Source: Pseudomonas segetis (GTDB lineage Bacteria; Pseudomonadota; Gammaproteobacteria; Pseudomonadales; Pseudomonadaceae). From it: a stretch of 64,000 nucleotides of DNA. Within the stretch, counting starts at the first letter, position 1; each line of letters begins with the position of its first letter. Positions 8,287-16,406 of this stretch are shown piece after piece. The notes beneath the pieces are model-generated. The model was not told the DNA's origin. It did not search any database and saw only the letters and a program-made list of their open reading frames with translations. The position numbers and the translations under genes were made by a program. The stretch is from assembly GCF_900188155.1 (NCBI RefSeq), contig NZ_FZOG01000001.1, forward strand, positions 767,104 through 831,103, in the 5' to 3' direction.

Positions 8287-9585
8287 ATGCTAATTAAAGA
8301 CTTAATAAAAAATAATATTTTCCATCACCGTTTAGCGCTGCTAGCTAATATTTTGCTGCGTGCTATAACGCTTGGTGCTAGGTTTTTACTAATATTTTTT
8401 CTAGCCCGCTATTTAGTACCAGCTGATTTGGGTATGTATGGTTTGCTTATCGCTACAATCGGTTATGCCTTATATTTTCTTGGACTAGATTTTTATACAT
8501 TTACCACTCGCGAATTACTTAAGAAACCAACAGATAAGTGGGGGGGGCTTCTCAAAAGCCATGGGGGATTGGCGCTTACCCTTTACGCCATATTTTTGCC
8601 CATATTACTGAGTGTTTTCTGGAGTGGGAGTCTCCCTTGGTCGCTCGTATATTGGTTTTTTGTACTTGTTGTGCTTGAGCATATAAATCAAGAGTTAATG
8701 CGTCTGCTCATAGCTATATCTGAGCCTTTGATGGCCAATGCAGTACTGTTTTTTCGGCAGGGCTTGTGGGCCGTTATAGTTGCTGGCGTCATGTATTTTT
8801 GCCCCGCACTGCGTAGTTTGGAGTTTGTACTGCTCGCGTGGTGTATAGGGGGAGCCCTTGCATTGCTTTTGGCAGTGTATCGACTTCATCAACTTAGAAT
8901 AGAAGGTTGGAGCAATAAAATAGATTGGCACTGGATTGGTCAAGGGCTTAAGGTTGCTCTTCCTCTACTGGTAGCAACTCTTGCGTTGCGTGCTTTATTT
9001 ACGATAGATCGATATTGGGTTGAAGCGCTGGGTGGACTGGAAGTGCTAGGTGCTTATGTTTTATTTGTTGGGTTTAGCAATGCCTTGTTAGCATTTTTGG
9101 ATGCAGGAGTTTTTGCATTTATTTATCCTGGGTTAATTCGTTCATTTCAGAAGCAGGATGCGCCTGCTTATAAGCAGGGTTTAAAAAAGCTGGCAGTCCA
9201 AACCGTGGTGTTATCAATTGTTTTCGTGGTTTTTGCATCGTTTTTGATAGGGCCGCTTTTGATTTGGTTGGACAAGCCACTATATGTTGAACAGCAAGCC
9301 CTTTTTCCATGGGTTTTATTGGCAACTGTAATTTATGCAATAGGTATGGTTCCTCATTATGCGCTCTATGCCCAAGGCTTAGATACACCAATCATTAAAA
9401 GTCATATCGTAGGGTTGCTTGTGTTTGTAGTGGTCACTTGGCTACTCGCAACAGAATGGCCTGATTTTGCCGTACCTATCGGAGTTGCTATCGCATTTAC
9501 TTTTATTTTTGCTTGGAAAATGACTGCATACGTGCAGCTTACTCCAATTGAATTTCAGCCTTACAATCCCAAGTCCGAAGTTTAA
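8287..9585 (+). CDS. wzx: O-antigen flippase, Wzx-like
   Basis: 432-aa polytopic membrane protein of the MATE/MVF-type polysaccharide flippase superfamily (RfbX-like), with about 12 hydrophobic segments spread over the whole length. It should move the undecaprenyl-diphosphate-linked O-unit across the inner membrane. The call rests on topology and on its place between wzz and sugar synthesis genes, because Wzx proteins share little sequence. GGGAGG at 8262-8267 is distant; GAAAG at 8276 is a closer weak site. A G8 tract at 8540-8547 falls in codons for Trp-Gly-Gly near residue 86; slippage there would truncate the protein early. Confidence 0.85.
   Translation: MLIKDLIKNNIFHHRLALLANILLRAITLGARFLLIFFLARYLVPADLGMYGLLIATIGYALYFLGLDFYTFTTRELLKKPTDKWGGLLKSHGGLALTLYAIFLPILLSVFWSGSLPWSLVYWFFVLVVLEHINQELMRLLIAISEPLMANAVLFFRQGLWAVIVAGVMYFCPALRSLEFVLLAWCIGGALALLLAVYRLHQLRIEGWSNKIDWHWIGQGLKVALPLLVATLALRALFTIDRYWVEALGGLEVLGAYVLFVGFSNALLAFLDAGVFAFIYPGLIRSFQKQDAPAYKQGLKKLAVQTVVLSIVFVVFASFLIGPLLIWLDKPLYVEQQALFPWVLLATVIYAIGMVPHYALYAQGLDTPIIKSHIVGLLVFVVVTWLLATEWPDFAVPIGVAIAFTFIFAWKMTAYVQLTPIEFQPYNPKSEV
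8540..8547 (+). repeat. G8 homopolymer inside wzx
   Basis: Eight consecutive G spanning tGG GGG GGG codons (Trp-Gly-Gly). It is a candidate slippage tract in an otherwise AT-rich gene. Confidence 0.9.
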
Positions 9586-9601
9586 ACAAAGGAATTCCTA
9601 T

Positions 9602-10600
9602 ATGTTCGACGATAAATCTATTCTTATTACTGGTGGTACAGGCTCGTTCGGCCATACCTTCGTTCCTATGATTCTGGCTCGATACAATCCGCGACGAGTC
9701 ATTATTTATTCCCGTGACGAAATGAAACAGTGGGAGATGGCTAAAAAGTTTGAAGGTGATACACGCGTTCGCTTTTTTATTGGGGATGTGCGTGATCGTG
9801 AGCGTTTATATAGAGCACTGGATGGTGTGGATTACGTAGTCCATGCAGCTGCTACCAAGATTGTTCCCACAGCTGAGTACAATCCTTTTGAATGTGTAAA
9901 AACCAACATTAACGGTGCTATGAACCTTATCGATGCTTGCATCGATAAAGGCGTTAAACGTGTTGTTGCTCTATCAACAGATAAAGCCAGTAGTCCGATC
10001 AACTTGTACGGTGCAACAAAACTCGCATCTGACAAGCTTTTTGTCAGCGGTAATTCTTATGCAGGAGGGCATGACACACGCTTTGCAGTGGTTCGCTATG
10101 GCAATGTCATGGGTTCACGAGGCTCAGTAATTCCATTTTTCATGTCGATTAAGGATAAAGGTGTTCTGCCAATTACCGACGAGCGTATGACACGCTTCAT
10201 GATTTCTCTTGAAGAGGGTGTGGAGTTGGTTTGGCATGCTTTTGAAGATATGGAAGGTGGAGAGATCTATGTTAAGAAGATCCCATCGATGAAGGTAACT
10301 GACTTAGCTCGCGTGGTGGCACCAGATGCGAAACAAGAGGTTGTAGGTATCCGACCTGGCGAAAAGCTTCATGAGCAGATGATTAGCGCAGAAGATTCCT
10401 ACTACACTTACGAATATCCTGAGCATTTCAAGATTTTGCCCGTCATAAATGAATGGGCGACCTGCCCTAAGCGAATTAAGGAAGGCAAAAAAGTAGCTGA
10501 AGGTTTTGTCTACTCAAGTGATAACAACTCTGAGTGGATGGATGATGAGGCGCTACAGGCCTGGATTGAGAAAAATCGCGAGAAAATCGGGAGCATCTGA
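9602..10600 (+). CDS. pseB: UDP-GlcNAc 4,6-dehydratase (inverting), PseB
   Basis: 332-aa extended SDR of the FlaA1/PseB type. It dehydrates UDP-GlcNAc with C5 inversion to UDP-2-acetamido-2,6-dideoxy-L-arabino-hexos-4-ulose, the first step to CMP-pseudaminic acid. GGTGSFG at about 10-16 binds NADP. The catalytic block LSTDKASSPINLYGATK (about 125-141) has the Asp-Lys pair and the Tyr/Lys of the PseB family, unlike the Met version in WbpM of this same locus. RPGEKLHEQM is a family C-terminal motif. ATG 9602 is preferred to upstream codons because AAAGGA lies at 9588-9593 and the product then starts with MFDDKSILITGG as family members do. Confidence 0.95.
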   Translation: MFDDKSILITGGTGSFGHTFVPMILARYNPRRVIIYSRDEMKQWEMAKKFEGDTRVRFFIGDVRDRERLYRALDGVDYVVHAAATKIVPTAEYNPFECVKTNINGAMNLIDACIDKGVKRVVALSTDKASSPINLYGATKLASDKLFVSGNSYAGGHDTRFAVVRYGNVMGSRGSVIPFFMSIKDKGVLPITDERMTRFMISLEEGVELVWHAFEDMEGGEIYVKKIPSMKVTDLARVVAPDAKQEVVGIRPGEKLHEQMISAEDSYYTYEYPEHFKILPVINEWATCPKRIKEGKKVAEGFVYSSDNNSEWMDDEALQAWIEKNREKIGSI

Positions 10601-10603
10601 TCA

Positions 10604-11764
10604 ATGATTCCTTATGGTAGGCAAGATATAACCCAGGCGGACATCGATGCTGTTCTGGCTATTTTGCAATCAGATTTCCTTACTCAAGGCCCGATGGTAC
10701 CGCGCTTTGAAGAAGGTGTAGCTCTGCACGTTGGTGCGCAGCATGCGCTCGCAGTAAACAGTGCAACTTCGGCTTTGCATATTGCTTGCCTGGCATTAGG
10801 TTTGGGGTCTGGCGATTACCTGTGGACAAGCCCTGTCACTTTTGTCGCCTCAGCTAATTGTGGCTTGTACTGTGGCGCACGAGTTGATTTCGTAGATATC
10901 GATCCGCGAACCTACAATCTTTGTCCGGATGCATTGGCACGTAAATTGGAGCAAGCAGAGCAAAATGGTACGCTTCCAAAGGTAGTCGTACCAGTTCACT
11001 TAAGCGGTCAGCCGTGTGATATGCAAGCTATCCATGAATTGTCCAAGCGCTATGGTTTTAGCATTATCGAAGATGCTTCACATGCCATAGGCGGCATGTA
11101 TCAAAAACAATTTATTGGTAACTGCCGCTATAGCGACATTACGGTTTTTAGCTTTCATCCAGTGAAAATCATCACCACCGCAGAGGGGGGGATGGCTTTG
11201 ACCAATAATACACAATTGGCAGAGCGTATGGCACTGTTGCGTAGTCATGGAATTACCCGTGAAGAATCAAAGATGACTCATGAGGCTGATGGACCTTGGT
11301 ATTACCAACAGATTGACCTCGGTTTTAATTACCGTATGACCGAGTTACAGGCGGCGCTAGGCGTTAGCCAGCTAGTGCGTTTGGATGAGTACGTCGCGCG
11401 ACGTCATGAGTTAGCTCGAAGATATGATCATTTGTTGAGTGATCTTCCGCTCTTGCTTCCTTGGCAGCACCCAGATAGTTATTCGGGGTTACACCTATAC
11501 GTCATTCGCGTCCAACAAGATAAGCTGAATATTAGCCATAGGCAGATTTTTGAATCGCTACGCGAGCAGGGTGTTGGTGTCAATTTGCATTATATACCAG
11601 TGCATATGCAGCCATACTACCAGCGTATGGGGTTTGTTGCCGGTGATTTCCCAGAGGCGGAGAGTTACTATCGTGAGGCTATAAGTTTGCCAATGTTCCA
11701 AGCAATGACAGAAATGCAACAGGATATAGTTGTGTCTGCTTTGCAAAAGGCTTTATCCCCATGA
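10604..11764 (+). CDS. pseC: PseC, UDP-4-keto-sugar aminotransferase
   Basis: 386-aa DegT/DnrJ/EryC1/StrS family PLP aminotransferase. It makes UDP-4-amino-4,6-dideoxy-N-acetyl-beta-L-altrosamine from the PseB product. The family SxxxxxNPVK/HPVK-type motif is present as FSFHPVKIITTAEGG (about 185-199) with the internal aldimine lysine; SGQPCDMQAI and EDASHAIG are also typical. It starts 3 bases after pseB and overlaps pseF by an ATGA, indicating one operon with coupled translation. A G7 tract at 11185-11191 directly follows the lysine motif (Glu-Gly-Gly). Confidence 0.95.
   Translation: MIPYGRQDITQADIDAVLAILQSDFLTQGPMVPRFEEGVALHVGAQHALAVNSATSALHIACLALGLGSGDYLWTSPVTFVASANCGLYCGARVDFVDIDPRTYNLCPDALARKLEQAEQNGTLPKVVVPVHLSGQPCDMQAIHELSKRYGFSIIEDASHAIGGMYQKQFIGNCRYSDITVFSFHPVKIITTAEGGMALTNNTQLAERMALLRSHGITREESKMTHEADGPWYYQQIDLGFNYRMTELQAALGVSQLVRLDEYVARRHELARRYDHLLSDLPLLLPWQHPDSYSGLHLYVIRVQQDKLNISHRQIFESLREQGVGVNLHYIPVHMQPYYQRMGFVAGDFPEAESYYREAISLPMFQAMTEMQQDIVVSALQKALSP
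11185..11191 (+). repeat. G7 homopolymer inside pseC
   Basis: Seven G covering gaG GGG GGG, within the conserved TAEGG sequence. Glycine could be encoded without a run, so the tract may be under selection or simply mutable. Confidence 0.85.
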
Positions 11765-12468
11765 AGCTGGCTGTGATTCCTGCGCGTGGCGGTAGCAAGC
11801 GCATCCCGCGTAAAAATCTTAAAGAATTCTGCGGCAAGCCTATGATCGCTTGGTCGATAGAGGCGGCTTTAAAGAGTGGTTGTTTTGACCTAGTAATTGT
11901 GTCGACCGATGATGAGGCAATTGCCGAGGTATCTCGTAAATATGGTGCCAGCGTGCCATTTATGCGTCCAAAAGAATTGTCAGATGATTATACTGGAACC
12001 ACTCCGGTGATCAGGCATGCAATCGAATGGTTTATTGACCAAGGAATGTCGCCAACGTATGTTTGCTGCCTGTACGCTACTGCTCCTTTTATTCTTGTAG
12101 AGGACATTCGTCGAGGGTTTGAGCTGCTCAAGAAGACTGGTTGTGATTATGCATTCTCAGTAACCAGCTATGCATTTCCGATCCAACGAGCGCTTCGCAT
12201 TATTGAAGATGAACGTTTAGAAATGTTCAGTGGTGAGCACTTTAATACCCGTTCTCAAGATCTTGAGGAGGCATATCATGATGCCGGACAGTTTTACTGG
12301 GGAGATGTTAATGCTTGGCTGCAAGGTAAGATGCTCTTTGGCCCATCGTCTGTGCCGGTAAGGCTTCCGCGTCATCATGTACAGGATATTGATACTCCTG
12401 AGGACTGGGTACGCGCCGAGTGGCTATTTAAAGCTATGCAGGCTCAACTTGGAAGCCTGACAAAATGA
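11761..12468 (+). CDS. pseF: Pseudaminic acid cytidylyltransferase, PseF
   Basis: 235-aa nucleotidyltransferase of the NeuA/KdsB fold that activates pseudaminic acid with CTP to CMP-Pse. The N-terminal nucleotide loop reads IPARGGSKRIPRKNL (about 6-20), with LYATAPF and the DAGQFYWG segment further on. ATGA overlaps tie it to pseC upstream and pseG downstream. Together with pseI it defines this as a nonulosonic acid pathway. PseF rather than a sialic or legionaminic homologue is inferred from the surrounding pseBCGHI set. Confidence 0.93.
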   Translation: MKLAVIPARGGSKRIPRKNLKEFCGKPMIAWSIEAALKSGCFDLVIVSTDDEAIAEVSRKYGASVPFMRPKELSDDYTGTTPVIRHAIEWFIDQGMSPTYVCCLYATAPFILVEDIRRGFELLKKTGCDYAFSVTSYAFPIQRALRIIEDERLEMFSGEHFNTRSQDLEEAYHDAGQFYWGDVNAWLQGKMLFGPSSVPVRLPRHHVQDIDTPEDWVRAEWLFKAMQAQLGSLTK

Positions 12469-13556
12469 AAGTTGTATTTCGAGTGGATGCATCACTGCTT
12501 ATTGGAAGCGGCCATACAATGCGCTGTCTGACAATGGCCGAGGCGCTGAGACAACAAGGTGTAGAGTGCCACTTTCTTTGCAGGAACCATAAAGGGCACC
12601 TTATAGAGCAAATTCGTGGTGCAGGTTACACAGTTCACGAGCTTCCTGTTGAGGTTGATGTATTTCCTGAACGTGATGGACTGGTTCATTCAGCTTGGTT
12701 AGGGGTAACGCAGGCACATGATGTTAAGGATTGTCAGCCAATTATTAGTGCACTGCAACCCTCATGGATTATTGTCGATCACTATGCGCTGGACTGCGAC
12801 TGGGAAGAAAAGTTTCAACCCTTTTGCCAGCACCTTATGGTTATTGATGATCTAGCTGATCGTAAACATAGTTGTGATCTTTTGCTTGATCAGAATCTGG
12901 GAAGACTGGCAACTGATTATACTGCTTTAGTCCCTGAGCATTGTACGATTCTTACAGGGCCAATATATGCATTGTTACGTTCTGAATTTTATGATTTAAG
13001 AGAATATAGCCTAAAGCGAAGATCTCAGCCGAGCCTAAAAAATATAATTTTAAATATGGGGGGGGTTGACAAAGATAATGCGACGGGGAAAGTCTTATGT
13101 GCCTTAGAGCAGTGTTCACTACCACAAGACTGTAAAGTTACTGTGATTATGGGGGCAAAGGCACCTTGGATCGAAAATGTGCAAGCGCAAGCTAGCTCAA
13201 TGTCTCGACTAATTGATGTAAAAGTAAATGTCAGTAATATGGCCACGTTAATGGCTGAATGTGACCTGGTAATTGGGGCTGCCGGTAGTACATCATGGGA
13301 ACGCTGCTGTTTAGGAGTGCCAACATTAATGGTTGTATTGGCTCAAAATCAAGTCGAGGCGGCGAAAGCTTTAGAAGCACAAGGTGCAGCCATTTGTTTT
13401 ATGCTCGAAAGTAAGTTGGTTTTAGCTTTACAAAATCAGTTTTTAAATATTGCGAATAATTATGCAGTGTTGACCAATATGATCGAATGTGCGTCCCGTG
13501 TAACCGATGGCTTAGGTTGTAAGCGTGTTGTAAACACGTTACTAGAAAAGTTTTAG
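12465..13556 (+). CDS. pseG: UDP-sugar hydrolase, PseG
   Basis: 363-aa GT-B-like hydrolase that removes UDP from UDP-2,4-diacetamido-2,4,6-trideoxy-beta-L-altropyranose, the fourth Pse step. Family hallmarks are FRVDASLLIGSGHTMRC at the N-terminus (with the catalytic His of GSGHxMR), VDHYALD near residue 105, and the GAAGSTSWERCCLGVP block near 270-285. It overlaps pseF by four bases. A G8 tract at 13058-13065 encodes Met-Gly-Gly-Val near residue 200; a frameshift there would remove the UDP-binding C-terminal half and stop pseudaminic acid synthesis. Confidence 0.93.
   Translation: MKVVFRVDASLLIGSGHTMRCLTMAEALRQQGVECHFLCRNHKGHLIEQIRGAGYTVHELPVEVDVFPERDGLVHSAWLGVTQAHDVKDCQPIISALQPSWIIVDHYALDCDWEEKFQPFCQHLMVIDDLADRKHSCDLLLDQNLGRLATDYTALVPEHCTILTGPIYALLRSEFYDLREYSLKRRSQPSLKNIILNMGGVDKDNATGKVLCALEQCSLPQDCKVTVIMGAKAPWIENVQAQASSMSRLIDVKVNVSNMATLMAECDLVIGAAGSTSWERCCLGVPTLMVVLAQNQVEAAKALEAQGAAICFMLESKLVLALQNQFLNIANNYAVLTNMIECASRVTDGLGCKRVVNTLLEKF
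13058..13065 (+). repeat. G8 homopolymer inside pseG
   Basis: Eight G (atG GGG GGG Gtt) in a strongly AT-rich stretch; candidate slippage site. Confidence 0.9.
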
Positions 13557-13565
13557 GAGCATACT

Positions 13566-14123
13566 TTGGATACTGAGTTTGGCATTTTAAGAGGCATTGC
13601 AGCGCATGAGCATGCGCTGATGCGAGAGTGGCGAAATGCACCCGCTGTAAGAAGAAACATGTACACGCAGCATGAAATCTCTGCTGAAGAGCACGAGCAA
13701 TGGTGGAGTGCAATGCTTGGGCGCAGCGATAATCAGTACTTTATGTATGAGTATCACGGAAAGCCATCAGGAATAGTTGCTTTTACAAATATCGATAATA
13801 TTAGCTCTAATTCTACTTGGGCATTTTATGCTGCTGAGGACGCTCCAAAAGGGACAGGAAGTCGCATGGAGTTTCTTGCGTTAGAATATGCGTTTACGAA
13901 ACTTAATCTGCATAAGCTTTGTTGCGAAGTGCTTGCTTATAATTCGCCGGTGATTAAACTGCATCAAAAATTCGGATTTAAAATAGAAGGTATTTTTAGG
14001 AATCAGCACTTCATAGATAATAGCTATGTTGATGTGTACCGTTTAGGTATTCTGGCCTCTGAGTGGGCTCAAGGTCGCGAATTAATTTTGCAAAAATTAG
14101 TCATGCTCAATCGGAGCAAGTGA
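13566..14123 (+). CDS. pseH: PseH, N-acetyltransferase (GNAT)
   Basis: 185-aa GNAT acetyltransferase that N-acetylates the 4-amino group of the PseC product using acetyl-CoA. The start is TTG 13566: AGGAG at 13555-13559, overlapping the pseG stop, is spaced 6 bases from it, and the resulting N-terminus ending in MREWRN aligns with the family's LIFKWRN-type start. The next ATG (about residue 19) would delete the first strand. The acetyl-CoA loop region (KGTGSRMEFLALEYAF) and C-terminal KLHQKFGFKIEG are visible. It lies two bases before pseI. Confidence 0.9.
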   Translation: MDTEFGILRGIAAHEHALMREWRNAPAVRRNMYTQHEISAEEHEQWWSAMLGRSDNQYFMYEYHGKPSGIVAFTNIDNISSNSTWAFYAAEDAPKGTGSRMEFLALEYAFTKLNLHKLCCEVLAYNSPVIKLHQKFGFKIEGIFRNQHFIDNSYVDVYRLGILASEWAQGRELILQKLVMLNRSK

Positions 14124-14125
14124 AT

Positions 14126-15172
14126 ATGAAAAATTTAATCATAAATGGTCGAGAAATTGGCTCTGATTTTCCCCCGTATATAATTGCTGAGCTTTCTGCT
14201 AATCATAATGGAAGTATAGATACCGCGCTTAAAATAATAACTGCTGCAAAACGAGCAGGTGCAGATGCGGTTAAGTTGCAAACGTATAAACCAGATACAA
14301 TTACATTAAATTGTGATAGCGATGAGTTTCAGATACAGGGCGGTCTTTGGGATGGCCGTACACTTTACGAGCTTTATGAAGAGGCGCATATGCCATGGGC
14401 ATGGCATAAAACGTTATTTGATCACGCTCGAGAAACAGGAATAACCATTTTTAGTTCACCCTTCGATAATACTGCAGTTGATTTGCTAGAAGACCTTAAT
14501 GCTCCTGCCTACAAAATTGCTTCATTTGAGGCAGTGGATATTCCTTTGATTAAGTATGCGGCTAGCACTGGAAAGCCGATGATTATTTCTACTGGTATGG
14601 CAGATGAATTCGAAATTGAAGAAGCTATCACGGCTGCTCGAGAGGGTGGTTGTAAAGAGCTGGCTATTCTCCATTGTGTGAGTGGTTATCCAGCTCCGGC
14701 GGAGGATTACAACCTCAGAACAATACCCGACATGCTTCGTCGTTTTGGAGTCGTAACAGGTCTATCTGACCATACATTGGATAATACGACAGCTATTGCA
14801 AGTGTTGCTGTAGGAAGTTCCATAATTGAAAAGCACTTTACACTAGATAGATCAGGAGGTGGGCCTGATGATAGCTTCTCGTTGCAGCCGGAGGAGTTAT
14901 TTGCTCTATGTCAGGACAGTAAAACTGCTTGGGCTGCTTTGGGAAATATTAATTATGGAAAAAAGCTAAGCGAACAGTCTAACGTAAAGTTTAGGAGGTC
15001 GCTATATTTTATCAAGACATTAATGGCAGGCGAAATAATTACCAACGAGCATATTCGTAGTGTGCGTCCAGGTTATGGAATTGAGCCAAAGTATTTGGAT
15101 GATGTGCTAGGACGTAAGGTTAAAGTTGATGTCAGTTATGGGACTCCTGTGAAACGTGAAATGATAGAGTGA
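14126..15172 (+). CDS. pseI: Pseudaminic acid synthase, PseI
   Basis: 348-aa NeuB-family synthase that condenses 2,4-diacetamido-2,4,6-trideoxy-L-altrose with phosphoenolpyruvate to give pseudaminic acid. The TIM barrel starts with IIAELSANHNGS and ADAVKLQTYKPDT, followed by KIASFE, STGMA, LSDHT and the metal/PEP region IIEKHFTLDR. A C-terminal antifreeze-like SAF domain (about 285-345: RRSLYFIKTLMAGEIITNEH) is present. ATG 14126 has GGAG at 14113-14116. It completes the six-enzyme UDP-GlcNAc to CMP-Pse set pseB-C-F-G-H-I, all contiguous. Confidence 0.94.
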   Translation: MKNLIINGREIGSDFPPYIIAELSANHNGSIDTALKIITAAKRAGADAVKLQTYKPDTITLNCDSDEFQIQGGLWDGRTLYELYEEAHMPWAWHKTLFDHARETGITIFSSPFDNTAVDLLEDLNAPAYKIASFEAVDIPLIKYAASTGKPMIISTGMADEFEIEEAITAAREGGCKELAILHCVSGYPAPAEDYNLRTIPDMLRRFGVVTGLSDHTLDNTTAIASVAVGSSIIEKHFTLDRSGGGPDDSFSLQPEELFALCQDSKTAWAALGNINYGKKLSEQSNVKFRRSLYFIKTLMAGEIITNEHIRSVRPGYGIEPKYLDDVLGRKVKVDVSYGTPVKREMIE

Positions 15173-15184
15173 GTTTAGTAAGCA

Positions 15185-15191
15185 GGGGGGG
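15185..15191 (+). repeat. G7 homopolymer upstream of wzy
   Basis: Seven G in the 53-bp pseI-wzy gap, 34 bases before the wzy start. Length change here could alter mRNA or promoter spacing rather than the reading frame. Confidence 0.85.
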
Positions 15192-15225
15192 CTGTGAAGC
15201 TAGACTGAACTAAATAGAGTTATTA

Positions 15226-16380
15226 ATGATATATATATATTACTCACTCATATGTCTGCCTTTTGCAATGTGGGCACATCGCTTTAAGCTAAATCAAGAG
15301 CGAACTGTTTATATTGCATTTGTAGCTGTTGGCGTTTTTATAGTTGGGTTCTCGTATAAGTCTGGCTCCGACTGGGTGAATTACTTAGGTGAATATACCC
15401 TTGGATGTAGTAATGGTGTATATGAACCTGGTTTTAATTTATTATGTAAGTCGTTTAGTCTCCTTGAGCTTGATTATTGGTGGTTTTCATTTTTTATTAA
15501 GAGTTCATGTCTTTTATCAATAGCAATTTTTTTGTGGAGATCTAAGGTATATCCTTTGCTATGTTTCATATCGTATATATTGGTTTCATTTGTATTTCTC
15601 GAGAATACATTGCGACAACAAGTCGCTTTGGCTGTGTTGATAGTTGCGTCGCGATTTATTTTTGATCGTGGACTTGTATTTGCTTTATTGGTATTGGTCG
15701 CAAGTACTTTTCATATCTCGGCAGTGTTTTTTTTACCCATGTATTTTTTAGTTAGACATTCAATGTTGCGATGGGGGTTGCTATTTATAAGTGCATTATA
15801 TTTGTTGCTTAATATTGTTGGGGTTTCATTTATAGATGCTGTTATATCAATGTTGAGTTATGTAGATGGAGCTTATGTGAATAAGGTCTCTCTGTATTTG
15901 TCATTTGAAAAGTATCCAGTAACAATTGGGCATTTCGCCAGGTTTATTTTGTTTGTAATTTTAACAGTAGTTGTTTCGTCGTGTATTAGTAAAGAGGAGA
16001 ATTTTAAGGTTAAAAGAGTAATTGTAGTTTCATTTTCTGCTGTATGTCTTATGCTCTCATATGAAATGATTTTTTATGAATTCTCTGTGTTTTGGATGCG
16101 CATTCGAGAGTACTTCATGATTTATTTTTTAGTGCTTCCAGGGTTGCTTGTGGCTAGATATTTTCCAAAGTATGCAAAAGTGTATCCCTTTGCTTTTATT
16201 TTCTATCCTCTCAGTGTTTTTTATGGGATTATAAATTTGTTGCCTGTATATGATCAGCTTTACAAGGATTATGGAAATTATATTTTTAGTCAGATATCAG
16301 ATTATAGAGAGTTTGATGAGCAGCGAGATCTGGGGGTTGAAGTATATTGGGATAATTGGCGTCGCGGTGAAATTCGCTAA
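15226..16380 (+). CDS. wzy: O-antigen polymerase, EpsG/Wzy-like
   Basis: 384-aa polytopic membrane protein with about ten hydrophobic segments. Conserved EpsG-type features are SGSDWVNYLGEY (about 47-58), YEPGFNLL (about 67-74) and an Arg in ENTLRQQVALAV (about 126-137). EpsG proteins are a recognised group of polymerases. As the only such protein beside wzx and wzz, it is the best Wzy candidate, joining O-units in the periplasm. ATG 15226 begins an (AT)6 repeat and no good Shine-Dalgarno is seen. It is among the most AT-rich genes in the window, typical of serotype-specific polymerase genes. Confidence 0.8.
   Translation: MIYIYYSLICLPFAMWAHRFKLNQERTVYIAFVAVGVFIVGFSYKSGSDWVNYLGEYTLGCSNGVYEPGFNLLCKSFSLLELDYWWFSFFIKSSCLLSIAIFLWRSKVYPLLCFISYILVSFVFLENTLRQQVALAVLIVASRFIFDRGLVFALLVLVASTFHISAVFFLPMYFLVRHSMLRWGLLFISALYLLLNIVGVSFIDAVISMLSYVDGAYVNKVSLYLSFEKYPVTIGHFARFILFVILTVVVSSCISKEENFKVKRVIVVSFSAVCLMLSYEMIFYEFSVFWMRIREYFMIYFLVLPGLLVARYFPKYAKVYPFAFIFYPLSVFYGIINLLPVYDQLYKDYGNYIFSQISDYREFDEQRDLGVEVYWDNWRRGEIR
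15229..15240 (+). repeat. (AT)6 dinucleotide repeat in the first codons of wzy
   Basis: Six AT units directly after the ATG (codons Ile-Tyr-Ile-Tyr). Gain or loss of one unit would frameshift the gene at its start. Confidence 0.85.
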
Positions 16381-16406
16381 GTTGCTGTGGTGTCATCGAA
16401 GCTATA

